Assembly: GCA_910584485.1 (NCBI GenBank)
Contig: CAJUAV010000001.1
Location: forward strand, 541,446 to 605,445
Direction of reading: 5' to 3'
DNA length: 64,000 bases
Origin: an uncultured Alistipes sp.
Lineage (GTDB): Bacteria; Bacteroidota; Bacteroidia; Bacteroidales; Rikenellaceae
A program made the translations under genes and the position numbers. The notes under the pieces were generated by a model, which was not told where the DNA came from, did not search any database, and saw nothing but the letters and a program-made list of their open reading frames with translations. Shown here piece by piece: positions 26,289-35,999 of the stretch (its first letter is position 1; each line of letters starts with the position of its first letter).

Positions 26289-26750
26289 CTACCCGATGAC
26301 GATTAAGTTGTCGCCCTCCATCACCGTGGCACCCTGCTGCACGAGGATCTCCTTCACGACGCCCGCGCGGTCCGAATCGATGTTGTTCTCCATCTTCATC
26401 GCTTCGAGCACGAGCAGCGTCTGACCGACGGCCACCGTGTCGCCCACGGCCACCTTCACGCCGAGCACCGTGCCCGGCAGCGGGCACTTGATGGCGCCTG
26501 CGGCCGCAGCGGCGGGACGCTGGACGGGAGCCGACGGCGCTGCCGTCGCGGGGGTGATCTGTGCACTATTGGCCTGCTTCGGAGCAGGTGCCACCTGCGG
26601 CTTCGCCGTGGCGGCACCCTTGCCGCCCTCGATCTCCACCTCGTAGTGCGTTCCGTTGACGGTCACGCGCGCCAGCGTCGAGTTCTCGTTGATCTCGTCG
26701 ATCTGGACGTTGTAGGTGTGACCGTTGATTTTCAATGCGTAATCTTTCAT
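26289..26750 (-). CDS. mmdC: Biotin carrier subunit of the decarboxylase
   Basis: A 153-residue biotin carrier. The C-terminal biotinyl domain carries EAMKMEN with the lysine that receives biotin; it is joined by a flexible Ala/Pro/Gln-rich linker (about residues 50-85) to an N-terminal ~48-residue segment that anchors it to the complex. It shuttles CO2 from the MmdA carboxyltransferase to the MmdB pump. Four bp before mmdB. Confidence 0.93.
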   Translation of the reverse strand: MKDYALKINGHTYNVQIDEINENSTLARVTVNGTHYEVEIEGGKGAATAKPQVAPAPKQANSAQITPATAAPSAPVQRPAAAAAGAIKCPLPGTVLGVKVAVGDTVAVGQTLLVLEAMKMENNIDSDRAGVVKEILVQQGATVMEGDNLIVIG

Positions 26751-26763
26751 ATCGAATGTTTGC

Positions 26764-27120
26764 TTATTTGCGTTCGGGCATACGGGTTAAACCATGAATC
26801 TTCGAGTTCCACGGCGAGTAGGCGCGCTTGATGCTCAAAATCGTCAGCACCTCCGACTCGCGGTCGTGCAGCGCACTCTTGTAGAGCTTGAGCGCCGCGG
26901 TGATGGCGGCGATCTCCTCCTCGTGCAGCAGACCCGCCGAGACGGGTTTGTCGGCCGTCTTGGGGAGCTTGTGCTCGTGCTCGTGCGTGAAGACCATGCC
27001 GAAGAGTTTCATCACGAAGACCATCAGCACCAGTACGAAAAAGACGAGTGCGATGCAGATGATTGTCGTCCAGATCATCTCCGGCCAGCCCCAACCTGTT
27101 ACTGCTAATGCGGTTATCAT
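26764..27120 (-). CDS. OadG-family small membrane subunit
   Basis: A 118-residue protein with one N-terminal membrane helix (about residues 15-42) followed by a soluble tail with HEHEHK, as in the gamma/delta subunits (OadG, MmdD) that assemble and stabilise sodium-pumping decarboxylases. Lies between mmdA and the biotin carrier gene with 12-13 bp gaps. Confidence 0.85.
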   Translation of the reverse strand: MITALAVTGWGWPEMIWTTIICIALVFFVLVLMVFVMKLFGMVFTHEHEHKLPKTADKPVSAGLLHEEEIAAITAALKLYKSALHDRESEVLTILSIKRAYSPWNSKIHGLTRMPERK

Positions 27121-27132
27121 CTTGCGAACGGA

Positions 27133-28698
<1,566 letters not shown>

Positions 28699-28716
28699 AA
28701 TCCGAATATGCGTAAA

Positions 28717-29127
28717 TTACTTGTTCTTGTTTTCGCACAGCTCCGTCAGGATGCCCTGCGTCGATTTCGGGTGCAGGAAGGCGATCGTAAGCCCCTCGGC
28801 GCCCTTGCGCGGCGTCTTGTCGATCAGGCGGATGCCCTGCGCCTCGGCGTCGGCCAGCTGCTCCTCGATGTGCTCGCAGGCGAGGGCCATGTGATGGATG
28901 CCCACACCGCGGTTCTCGATGTACTTCGCAATGGTCGAATCCTCCGAAGTCGGCTCGAGCAGCTCGATCTTCGTCTGGCCCAGCATGAAGAAGGCCGTAC
29001 GCACCTTCTGGTCGGCCACCTCCTCGACGGCGTAGCATTTCAGACCCAGCACGTTCTCCCAGTAGGGAATCGCCTCGTCGAGGCTCTTCACGGCAACACC
29101 AAGGTGTTCGATATGAGATACTTTCAT
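28717..29127 (-). CDS. mce: Methylmalonyl-CoA epimerase
   Basis: A 136-residue glyoxalase-fold epimerase. It begins KVSHIEHLGVAVKSLDEAI, has the metal-binding His in IEHLGVAV and in GIHHMALAC, and Glu near the end in ILTEL. It converts (R)- to (S)-methylmalonyl-CoA, linking the mutase to the decarboxylase encoded downstream. First gene of the operon; the promoter lies 66-73 bp upstream. Confidence 0.95.
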   Translation of the reverse strand: MKVSHIEHLGVAVKSLDEAIPYWENVLGLKCYAVEEVADQKVRTAFFMLGQTKIELLEPTSEDSTIAKYIENRGVGIHHMALACEHIEEQLADAEAQGIRLIDKTPRKGAEGLTIAFLHPKSTQGILTELCENKNK

Positions 29128-29192
29128 AAGAATAATGAGTTTGATTGGTATGTTTGATTCGTTTATTTCCGGCGTTCGCGCGTTAAATCATA

Positions 29193-29200
29193 CAAAGATA
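29193..29200 (-). promoter_or_regulatory. -7 promoter element of the mce-mmd operon
   Basis: CAAAGATA on the plus strand reads TATCTTTG on the minus strand; a TTGGCCG at about 20 bp upstream may serve as -33. Confidence 0.7.
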
Positions 29201-29261
29201 AGCCAATCTTTCGCTTCGGCCAATTTTTTCGGCATTATTTTTATGAAGGTGCAGCAACGGG

Positions 29262-29470
29262 CAGCACCTGCGGGCGGCAGATCGCAGCCGAGCGGAGGGG
29301 CTTGCGACATGAAGGAGCAGCCCTCCGCCCGGGGGGGGGGCTACGGGCTGCCGACGGCTGCGGCGTCCAACCCGAAGAGGTATTGCCGCACGAATCGCCC
29401 GCCTGCGCCGGACATGAGGTTGCGGGCTGCCGACAGTTGCGACGTCGAACCCGAAGAGGTATTGCCGCAC
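29262..29470 (+). repeat. Diverged palindromic elements with a 23-bp direct repeat and a G10 tract
   Basis: In the 413-bp gap between the divergent mce and meaB genes. A type II element (29262-29370) contains GCAGCCGAGCGGAGG, GCAGCCCTCCGCCC, ten G (29331-29340) and CTACGGGCTGCC, then the imperfect palindrome GACGGC-TGC-GGCGTC. A second half-unit ends GACAGT-TGC-GACGTC (29432-29446). Each is followed by an identical 23-bp sequence (29369-29391 and 29448-29470, 79 bp apart). Confidence 0.7.
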
Positions 29471-29514
29471 CATCAAAATTGCCCGCCGCGCTTGCCTTTT
29501 CGATTTTTCCGTCG

Positions 29515-29522
29515 TATCTTCG
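29515..29522 (+). promoter_or_regulatory. -7 promoter element of meaB
   Basis: TATCTTCG, one base off the consensus, 19 bp before the ATG at 29541. Confidence 0.55.
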
Positions 29523-29540
29523 CATAAACAACCCGACCAC

Positions 29541-30650
29541 ATGGCCTTCACCAAGATCAACCACTACGAACACGAATACGCCGACACCCACCGCGACACG
29601 GCGCTGAACGTCGCCGAGGGGGTCGCCGACCAGCCGATCGTCAATCCCTACCTCGCACGCCGTCGCAAACGCGCCCTGACAACCGAGGAGTACATCGACG
29701 GCATCCTGCGGGGCGACATCACGATCCTCTCGCGCGCCATCACCCTCGTCGAGTCGAGCAATCCCGACCACTACGCGCAGGCGCAGCAAATCATCGAAGG
29801 GTGTCTGCCGCATGCGGGGCGCTCGGTGCGCATCGGCATCACGGGAGTCCCGGGAGCGGGCAAATCGACCTTCATCGAGGCCGTGGGCAACATGGTGACG
29901 CGCCTGCACCACCGGCTGGCCGTGCTGGCCATCGACCCCTCGTCGGAGCGCAGCGGCGGTTCGATCCTCGGCGACAAGACCCGCATGACGAGCATTTCGT
30001 CCAATCCCGACATCTTCATCCGCCCCTCCCCCTCGGCGGGGTCGCTCGGCGGCGTGGCGCGCAAGACACGCGAGACGATCGTGCTGTGCGAAGCGGCGGG
30101 GTACGACGTAATCTTCATCGAGACGGTCGGCGTCGGACAATCCGAAACGGCCGTTCACTCGATGGTCGATATGTTCCTGCTGTTGCAGATCTCGGGTGCG
30201 GGCGACGAGTTGCAGGGCATCAAGCGCGGCATCATGGAGATGGCCGACATGATGGTCATCACGAAGGCCGACGGCGAAAACGTCCATAAGGCGGAGCTGG
30301 CCCGCACGCAGTTCCAGGGGGCGCTGCGCCTCTTCCCCACCCCCGCGTCGGAGTGGCGGCCCAAGGTCTACACCTGCTCGGCCGTGGCCGAGACGGGACT
30401 CGAAGAGGTCTGGAAAGGGATCGAAGAATACGTCGAACACATCGAACGGAACGGCTGGTTCCGCCGCAACCGCAACCGACAGAACAAATACTGGATGTAC
30501 GAGACGATCAACGAAGCCCTGCGCAACTCCTTCTACCGCAATCCCGCCATCGAGGCGCGCATCGGCGAGCTCGAACAGCGCGTGCTCGAAGACAAGGTCT
30601 CGTCGTTCATCGCCGCCAAAGAGCTGCTGGATCTCTATTTCAAGCAATAG
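29541..30650 (+). CDS. meaB: Methylmalonyl-CoA mutase-associated GTPase MeaB
   Basis: A 369-residue G3E-family GTPase that guards methylmalonyl-CoA mutase, gating B12 loading and rescuing inactivated enzyme. Walker A GVPGAGKST (about residues 97-105), IDPSSERSGGSILGDKTRM, the FIETVGVGQSE switch II region, and VITKADG as the NKxD-like motif are all present; the C-terminal ~80 residues form the dimerisation arm. It is divergent from the mce-mmd operon, completing a propionate module; the mutase genes themselves are not in this window. Confidence 0.95.
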   Translation: MAFTKINHYEHEYADTHRDTALNVAEGVADQPIVNPYLARRRKRALTTEEYIDGILRGDITILSRAITLVESSNPDHYAQAQQIIEGCLPHAGRSVRIGITGVPGAGKSTFIEAVGNMVTRLHHRLAVLAIDPSSERSGGSILGDKTRMTSISSNPDIFIRPSPSAGSLGGVARKTRETIVLCEAAGYDVIFIETVGVGQSETAVHSMVDMFLLLQISGAGDELQGIKRGIMEMADMMVITKADGENVHKAELARTQFQGALRLFPTPASEWRPKVYTCSAVAETGLEEVWKGIEEYVEHIERNGWFRRNRNRQNKYWMYETINEALRNSFYRNPAIEARIGELEQRVLEDKVSSFIAAKELLDLYFKQ

Positions 30651-30668
30651 CGCCATCGCCTCCGAAAG

Positions 30669-30702
30669 CGGGTCGCAGGGTTGCCTGCGACCCGTTTTTT
30701 TT
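30669..30702 (+). terminator. Terminator of meaB
   Basis: Perfect 11-bp stem CGGGTCGCAGG/CCTGCGACCCG with loop GTTG, followed by eight T. Confidence 0.93.
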
Positions 30703-30717
30703 GAGAAGGACGCTATG

Positions 30718-30860
30718 TTTCGCGGGACGGAGCTTCGGCCTGTCGCGCTTGCAGCGCGAATTTATCCTCGGATCGAAGCCTGCGGAGTGCCCGTATCAAA
30801 AGATGCGGGCCTCCGAATGCGGAGGCTCCGGCCCGCCGCCCCCTCTCGGAACCGATCCCG
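30718..30860 (+). repeat. Single type I palindromic element
   Basis: In the 347-bp gap between meaB and the SPFH gene. CGAAGCCTGCGGAGTGCCCG, then a stem GATGCGGGCCTCCG...CGGAGGCTCCGGCCCGC. The position of the variable palindrome is eroded (CGCCCCCTCTCGG). A preceding half-unit has CGCGCTTGCAGCGCG. Confidence 0.65.
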
Positions 30861-30927
30861 TGCGTTCGCCCGACAGCAGCGATCCGCAGCCGACGCCCTC
30901 CGTCCCGCAAAAAAATCGGTCGAAAAA

Positions 30928-30959
30928 TTTGATTTCTCCGTTTCGATGCACTATCTTTG
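30928..30959 (+). promoter_or_regulatory. Promoter of the SPFH-Arc-membrane-sirtuin operon
   Basis: TTTG at 30928-30931 and TATCTTTG at 30952-30959, 20 bp apart; the ATG follows at 30998. Confidence 0.8.
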
Positions 30960-30997
30960 CGATATCAAAATAATATCACTTTAAAACTTTCTGAAAG

Positions 30998-31954
30998 ATG
31001 GAGAACAAGAACTACCTTTACAACGGCCGGAAATGCAACGGCATCGTGGCGCTGCTGCTCGTGCTGGCCGGCATCGCACTGGGCATCTACGCGATCGTCT
31101 GCGGCGGCATCCGCCTCGACGCAGGAACCGCGGGCGGCGGCTGGCTGCTTGCCGCAGGCATCCTGCTGACGCTCGTTTCGCTGATCTGCTGCGGCGGCTT
31201 CATGCTGCTCGAGCCGAACCAGGCCCGCGTCATGCTCTTCTTCGGCGAGTACCGCGGCACCTTCTACGAAACGGGCTACTGGTGGGTGAACCCCTTCATG
31301 AGCGCCAAAAACATTTCGCTGCGCGCCCGCAACCTCAACGTCGACCCGATCAAGGTGAACGACAAGACGGGCAACCCGATCATGATCGGTCTGGTGCTCG
31401 TCTGGCGCATCCAGCAGAACGACATCTACAAGGCCGTCTTCGAAATCGACGCCGCGACGACCGACGGCACCCCCGTTTCGGCCTCGAAACGCATGAGCAT
31501 CCTCGAAGATTTCGTCAGCGTGCAGAGCGACGCTGCCCTGCGTCAGGTGGCGGGGTGCTACGCCTACGACAACAACGACGCGAAGATCGACGAGCTGACG
31601 CTCCGTTCGAACAGCGAAGAGATCAACGAACGCCTCGAGCAGACGCTCAACGAACGGCTCGAGCTGGCGGGCATCGAAGTGATGGAGGCGCGCATCAACT
31701 ACCTCGCCTACGCGCCCGAAATCGCCGCCGTCATGTTGCGCCGCCAGCAGGCCGACGCCATCATCTCGGCACGCGAAAAGATCGTCGAGGGAGCCGTTTC
31801 GATGGTCCGCATGGCCCTCAAGCAGCTTTCGGACGAACAGATCGTCGAACTCGACGAAGAGCGCAAGGCCGCCATGGTATCGAACCTGCTCGTCGTCCTC
31901 TGCGCCGACGAGGCGGCCCAGCCCGTCGTCAATGCAGGAACGCTCCACCATTAA
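30998..31954 (+). CDS. SPFH/Band 7 domain membrane protein
   Basis: A 318-residue stomatin/prohibitin-like protein: two membrane segments in the first 70 residues, then an SPFH domain (about 75-260: EPNQARVMLFFGEYRGTFYE, GYWWVNPF) and a helical C-terminus (MLRRQQADAIISAREKIVEGA). Such proteins form ring-like scaffolds at the inner membrane. It is followed after 2 bp by an Arc-type repressor gene, an arrangement common in Bacteroidales, and then by two further overlapping genes. Its exact role is unknown. Confidence 0.88.
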   Translation: MENKNYLYNGRKCNGIVALLLVLAGIALGIYAIVCGGIRLDAGTAGGGWLLAAGILLTLVSLICCGGFMLLEPNQARVMLFFGEYRGTFYETGYWWVNPFMSAKNISLRARNLNVDPIKVNDKTGNPIMIGLVLVWRIQQNDIYKAVFEIDAATTDGTPVSASKRMSILEDFVSVQSDAALRQVAGCYAYDNNDAKIDELTLRSNSEEINERLEQTLNERLELAGIEVMEARINYLAYAPEIAAVMLRRQQADAIISAREKIVEGAVSMVRMALKQLSDEQIVELDEERKAAMVSNLLVVLCADEAAQPVVNAGTLHH

Positions 31955-31956
31955 TC

Positions 31957-32166
31957 ATGGCAAAAGAGGCAACCAAGAATTTCGTGCTGCGCATCGATGC
32001 GGCGACGATGAACGAACTGGAGCGGTGGGCCGAGGACGAATTTCGCTCCGTCAACGGTCAGTTGCAGTGGATCATCGCCGACGCATTGCGCCGCAGCGGA
32101 CGAACGAAAAAGAAACAAAGCGAATCGCATGGGATGGATCGACCGACTGCGGGAGAAACGCGCTAA
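31957..32166 (+). CDS. Arc-family ribbon-helix-helix DNA-binding protein
   Basis: A 69-residue protein beginning MAKEATKNFVLRIDAATMNE, with the beta-strand and two helices of the Arc/MetJ fold (LERWAEDEFRSVNGQLQWII) and a basic tail. Starts 2 bp after the SPFH stop and overlaps the next gene by 38 bp. Likely a dimeric repressor, possibly of its own operon; no operator was identified. Confidence 0.75.
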   Translation: MAKEATKNFVLRIDAATMNELERWAEDEFRSVNGQLQWIIADALRRSGRTKKKQSESHGMDRPTAGETR

Positions 32167-32629
32167 CCGCCAAAATCACATCGCCCTCTTCGAGCGTTTG
32201 CAGAAGCAGAACGAGCGGTGGTGGATCGCCTTTCCCGCCGCCCTGTTCTTCAGCCTCACGCTGCTGCCGATCAAATCCGACACGTTCGGCACGATCAAAC
32301 TGATCGTCAGCATCGCGAGCGCAGTGCTCTACTGCCTGACGAAGGTGATCGTCTACCGCCGCAGGGCACCGCTCACCCGATGGCGCCACATCTCGACCGC
32401 CGCCTTCGTCATCGGCACCGTCTGGATCGCGATGCCCGCCTATCTGCTGCTCTTCGACGGGCAGGGCGACCGCGACAACATGATCGCACTGCTTTGCTGC
32501 ACCCCATTCGCCTGGCTCGTCTTCGGCTACGCCCGTCTGCGGATCCGACGCATCCGCCGCGAAAGCGCCGCCACGATCGAACGCCTGCACCGCGAGCTCC
32601 GCCGTCGGAAAAGACTGGAACTGTCATGA
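32129..32629 (+). CDS. Small membrane protein of unknown function
   Basis: A 166-residue protein with a charged, Arg/Lys-rich N-terminus (residues 1-28), four predicted membrane helices (about 31-50, 55-76, 90-110, 119-136) and a basic C-terminal helix (RIRRIRRESAATIERLHREL). It overlaps the Arc gene by 38 bp and shares ATGA with the sirtuin gene, so it belongs to one operon. No family recognised. Confidence 0.7.
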   Translation: MGWIDRLREKRANRQNHIALFERLQKQNERWWIAFPAALFFSLTLLPIKSDTFGTIKLIVSIASAVLYCLTKVIVYRRRAPLTRWRHISTAAFVIGTVWIAMPAYLLLFDGQGDRDNMIALLCCTPFAWLVFGYARLRIRRIRRESAATIERLHRELRRRKRLELS

Positions 32630-33318
32630 AAAAAATCGTCGTCTTCACCGGAGCCGGCATCTCGGCCGACAGCGGGCTGGCGACTTTCCGCGACGCGGAC
32701 GGTCTTTGGGCCGATTACCGCATCGAGGAGGTCTGCACCCCCGAAGCACTGGCGCGCAACCGCGCACTGGTGATCGAGTTTTACAACAAACGGCGCCGCG
32801 AAATGCTCGCCGCAGCACCCAATGCGGCCCACCTCGCCGTAGCCGCCCTCGAACGGGATTTCGACGTGGAGGTCGTCACGCAAAACGTCGACAACCTCCA
32901 CGAACGGGCGGGATCGAGCCGCGTCACCCACCTCCACGGCGAGCTGACGAAACTGCGCTCCGAACGCGATGCGGAGCTGATCGTGCCGATCGAGGGATGG
33001 GAGCAGCCGCTGGATGCCGAGGCGCCCGACGGGGCACGGCTGCGACCGCACATCGTCTTCTTCGGCGAGGCGGTGCCGATGTTCGACCGCGCCGCGAAGA
33101 TCGCCGCGACAGCCGACCGGTTCGTCGTCGTGGGAACCTCGCTGGCGGTCTACCCCGCCGCGTCGCTCGTCCGCTACGTACGGCCCGAAGTACCCGTCTA
33201 CGTGGTCGATCCCGGGTCGCCCGACACGCGCGGGATCCGCAATCCGCTGCTCCATATCCGCAAACGGGCCGCCGAAGGGGTGCCCGAGCTGCGGGAGCTG
33301 CTGTTGCGGGAGAAATAA
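32626..33318 (+). CDS. cobB: NAD-dependent protein deacylase (sirtuin), lacking zinc cysteines
   Basis: A 230-residue sirtuin: GAGISADSGLATFR (residues 9-22), QNVDNLHERAG (86-96), catalytic His104 in HLHGE, and GTSLAVYPAA. Tyr53 and Arg56 (FYNKRR) fit the acyl pocket of class III sirtuins (SIRT5, E. coli CobB), which prefer succinyl-lysine. The two CxxC zinc pairs expected after HGEL are missing: that segment (KLRSERDAELIVPIEGW) has no Cys. Bacteroidota sirtuins are often short here, so this need not mean inactivity. The ATG is inside the stop of the upstream membrane protein gene (ATGA). Confidence 0.87.
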   Translation: MKKIVVFTGAGISADSGLATFRDADGLWADYRIEEVCTPEALARNRALVIEFYNKRRREMLAAAPNAAHLAVAALERDFDVEVVTQNVDNLHERAGSSRVTHLHGELTKLRSERDAELIVPIEGWEQPLDAEAPDGARLRPHIVFFGEAVPMFDRAAKIAATADRFVVVGTSLAVYPAASLVRYVRPEVPVYVVDPGSPDTRGIRNPLLHIRKRAAEGVPELRELLLREK

Positions 33319-33349
33319 AGAGGAGGGGCGCGTTTTTCATGCGGGCCGC

Positions 33350-33720
33350 GACGAGCGATTCACACGCGGGTCGAAGCCGGCGGAGCGCCCGTGTCGGCAG
33401 ATGCGGGCCTTCGCATGCGGAGGCTGCGGCCCGATGCACTTGCGTGCGACTCGTATTCGGGCAGCAGCTTGCGAAGGGACGCGAACTGCAGGCCTCCGCC
33501 AGGCAAAGCTGCGGCCCGCCGATGGCTGCGCCATCGAATCGATCGGTTCGACCCGCAGCCGAGCGGAGGGAACTGCGACGAGCTCTCGCGAGTTGCAGCC
33601 CTCCGCCAGGGGGCGGCTGCGGGCTGCCGCACATACGTGCGCCCCGGCTTCAAAAGCGTATGACCTACCGCACGACCGATTCAGCCCCCCAGCCGAGCGG
33701 GGGGGGGCAGAGGCGATCGG
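33350..33720 (+). repeat. Three palindromic elements plus a G9 tract
   Basis: The 538-bp gap 33319-33856 contains no gene. Type I at ~33363-33450 (tip GCACTTGCGTGC), type I at ~33457-33545 with the perfect tip GATGGC-TGC-GCCATC (33520-33534), and type II at ~33550-33648 with tip GCAC-ATAC-GTGC (33630-33641). A decayed type II end with nine G (33699-33707) follows. The rest up to 33800 shows nothing. Confidence 0.75.
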
Positions 33721-33807
33721 CAGAATCGACATCATTTATCTATCCGCGGCGGCGAACGACCCGCCTGTGCGTGCACCTACGGGACGCACCCCGTCCCGAC
33801 CCTCTCT

Positions 33808-33823
33808 TTGGCACAAAAGATGC
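33808..33823 (+). promoter_or_regulatory. Sigma-54-like -24/-12 site before the rubrerythrin-like gene
   Basis: TTGGCAC with the GG at 33810-33811 and GC at 33822-33823, exactly 12 bp apart, as in sigma-54 promoters; TGGCAC is the perfect -24 element, the -12 element is ATGC instead of TTGC. No TAnnTTTG box lies at the distance expected if TTTG were a -33 box. ATG is 34 bp downstream. Confidence 0.45.
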
Positions 33824-33856
33824 GGCCCTTTTCCTTCCCACAATCCGCATCCGACT

Positions 33857-34522
33857 ATGAAACTGCGTCCGATTCTGCTGCTGTTTTTCTGCCTGGCGAC
33901 CATCGCCCTCGTCGGGTGGATCTATTACGGCGTCACCCGTCCCGCCCTCAAGACGGCGATGGCCCCCTCCGAGGAGGTGCTGCACGACCTCGACGAATGC
34001 TGCCGCCGCAAATACGTCAAGGCGATGCAGTATGCCTGCTATGCCGAGGTCGCCGAACGCGAGCGGGAGTGCCGCGCGGCGGCGCTCTTCCGCGCCATGG
34101 CCCACTCGGAGCGGGTGCAGGAGGAGCGCGGCGCCTCGATCATCGGGCGGCTGGGCGGCCGCTACCGTCCGCCGCGGCGCATCATGATCTTCCGCGGCAC
34201 GACCGCCGGCAACCTGCGGCGCAGCCTCGCCTCGGAGCGGCGGAGCGCCGACAGCGTGCAGCTGGAACGCATCGACCGCCACGTCCGACTGGGCAACCGC
34301 CTCTGCGCCGAGGTCCTCATCTGGGCCGCCGCAGCCGACATGCGCCACCGCATGCTGCTCGAAAACTGTCGCCCGGGCAGCGACACGGAGCCGGTCCGCT
34401 ACGACGTCTGCCCCCACTGCGGCAACCTCTACGAATCGGCCGCCTGCGACTGCTATTGCCCACACTGTCTGACCGACAGCCGCCGCTTCGTCCGCTTTCC
34501 GCTCCGCGAACCGTCGTACTGA
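33857..34522 (+). CDS. Membrane-anchored, degenerate rubrerythrin-like protein
   Basis: A 221-residue protein: one N-terminal membrane helix (about residues 5-26), a ferritin-like helical domain with the rubrerythrin pattern YACYAEVAERERECRAAALF and AMAHSERVQEE, and a C-terminal zinc-ribbon or rubredoxin-like end (CPHCG ... CDCYCPHC). The diiron site looks incomplete: the ExxH of the first half reads ERVQ, and in the second half (CAEVLIWAAAADMRHRMLLE) expected acidic residues are replaced by Ala. It may have lost peroxidase activity. Placed alone with a possible sigma-54-type promoter. Confidence 0.6.
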   Translation: MKLRPILLLFFCLATIALVGWIYYGVTRPALKTAMAPSEEVLHDLDECCRRKYVKAMQYACYAEVAERERECRAAALFRAMAHSERVQEERGASIIGRLGGRYRPPRRIMIFRGTTAGNLRRSLASERRSADSVQLERIDRHVRLGNRLCAEVLIWAAAADMRHRMLLENCRPGSDTEPVRYDVCPHCGNLYESAACDCYCPHCLTDSRRFVRFPLREPSY

Positions 34523-34563
34523 ACCGCGGGGCGCGAAGATGCTCCGAAGCGCGGCGCACAGGT

Positions 34564-35985
34564 TCAGCGGGCGAGCAGCTCGTTCAACAATGCTTTGATT
34601 TTCGGATCGTTCGGATGGGGCGCCTTGTTGCGGACAAGCGTTCCCTGCCGATCGTAGAGCAGGTAGTGCGGAATCGTTCGGTTGTCGATCTCCTTCAGGA
34701 ACAAGCACGTCTCGGCATGGAGGACCCGATAGCTGTTCGCCGTGATGCCGAGCGTTGCGGCACTCCTTCGCCACGCCTCTCTGCCGTTGTCGACGGACAG
34801 ATAGACGAAGAGCACCTCCTTATCCGCATACTCCGCACGCAGCTTTTTCGCATCGGCCATGGCCGCCCGACACGGGCCGCACCACGACGCCCACAGATCG
34901 ACATAGATCACCTTGCCGACCGAGCGCTGCAAGAGATAGTCGAAGGTCGTCCGCTGCCCGTCGCAATCTTCGACCGTCATCGTTTCGGGTCGGACCTCCG
35001 TCAGCCGTCCGTCGTCCCCATCGTCCGCGGCGAAGGGCCGGCCCGCCAGCTCTTCGTACACGACGTTGCAGGCGGCGAGCGCCGAAGGCTCCACCGCACG
35101 GCCGTCCTCCTCGTTCAGGCGCAGCAGATAGCGGACCGCAGCGAGGCGGGCGCATTTCGAGAGGGTCGTATCGCGGCCGAAGCGGACCACCTCGGCCGAA
35201 TCTTTTTCGTAGAGCCATCCCTGCACGGCGTGATGCGCGGAGGGGAAGCGAAACAGCGAATCCGCGTGCAGCAGGTCGGCGGCGTTCTTCGGCCGATGCT
35301 GCGCACGATAAAAACCGGCATAGACCGCAGGCAGTTCGCCGACGCGCTCCAACGAATCGACATACCGTCCGAAATCCGCCTCGACGAGCGGCAGGATCCT
35401 CCGCAGGGAGTCCAGATCGGGACATTTCGCGCGGTAGCGCGCCAGCTGCTCCCCTCTTCGCGGATCGTTCCGATAGCGGGGATTGTGCAGGGCGAACCAC
35501 ATCACATCGAAGGTGGCGGAAGTGCACAGCGTGCGCAGGTCGTATCCCGTCGGCCGATGGATGCTGCGGGCATCGTGTTCGGGAAGGGTGTAGAGCCGCG
35601 TGTTGCGCTCCGAGCAGAGGCTTCGGATCATCGGGCGGCGATTTTCTCCATAGGTGAACAAGACCGTATCGCCCGCCATGAGCAGGTAATAGCGATCCTC
35701 GATCGCCTGGTTGCGGTGCATCACCTCCGCATAGCCGTCGTGCGACGGGATGACGAGCGTATCGCACCCCGTCATGGCAGGGAAATAGGATTGCAGCCCG
35801 CAGGTGCGATCCGTATAGTCGAAGACGGTTGTCGGCAGCACGGCCGAATGCCCCACGCCCCGATCGGTCGAGGAGTGGTCGGGGCACTCCTGAAAGATGA
35901 CGACGATCTCCGTCGCAGGACGAGCAGCGCCGTGCGAGCAGGCGCACGCCCACAGCAGGCAGCCGATCCAAAGATATCTGAACAT
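34564..35985 (-). CDS. TlpA-like thioredoxin-fold lipoprotein
   Basis: A 473-residue envelope protein. The N-terminus (LLWACACS) looks like a lipoprotein signal, Cys14 or Cys16 being acylated. Residues ~30-330 are an unassigned domain; the last ~140 residues are a thioredoxin/TlpA domain with the active site WASWCGPCR and the cis-Pro loop IDNRTIPHYLLYD. It should act as a thiol-disulfide oxidoreductase outside the cytoplasm, a common type in Bacteroidota. It starts 14 bp after the galK stop and may be read from the galK promoter, though no functional link is apparent. Confidence 0.82.
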   Translation of the reverse strand: MFRYLWIGCLLWACACSHGAARPATEIVVIFQECPDHSSTDRGVGHSAVLPTTVFDYTDRTCGLQSYFPAMTGCDTLVIPSHDGYAEVMHRNQAIEDRYYLLMAGDTVLFTYGENRRPMIRSLCSERNTRLYTLPEHDARSIHRPTGYDLRTLCTSATFDVMWFALHNPRYRNDPRRGEQLARYRAKCPDLDSLRRILPLVEADFGRYVDSLERVGELPAVYAGFYRAQHRPKNAADLLHADSLFRFPSAHHAVQGWLYEKDSAEVVRFGRDTTLSKCARLAAVRYLLRLNEEDGRAVEPSALAACNVVYEELAGRPFAADDGDDGRLTEVRPETMTVEDCDGQRTTFDYLLQRSVGKVIYVDLWASWCGPCRAAMADAKKLRAEYADKEVLFVYLSVDNGREAWRRSAATLGITANSYRVLHAETCLFLKEIDNRTIPHYLLYDRQGTLVRNKAPHPNDPKIKALLNELLAR

Positions 35986-35999
35986 ACGCAAAGGGGTGT

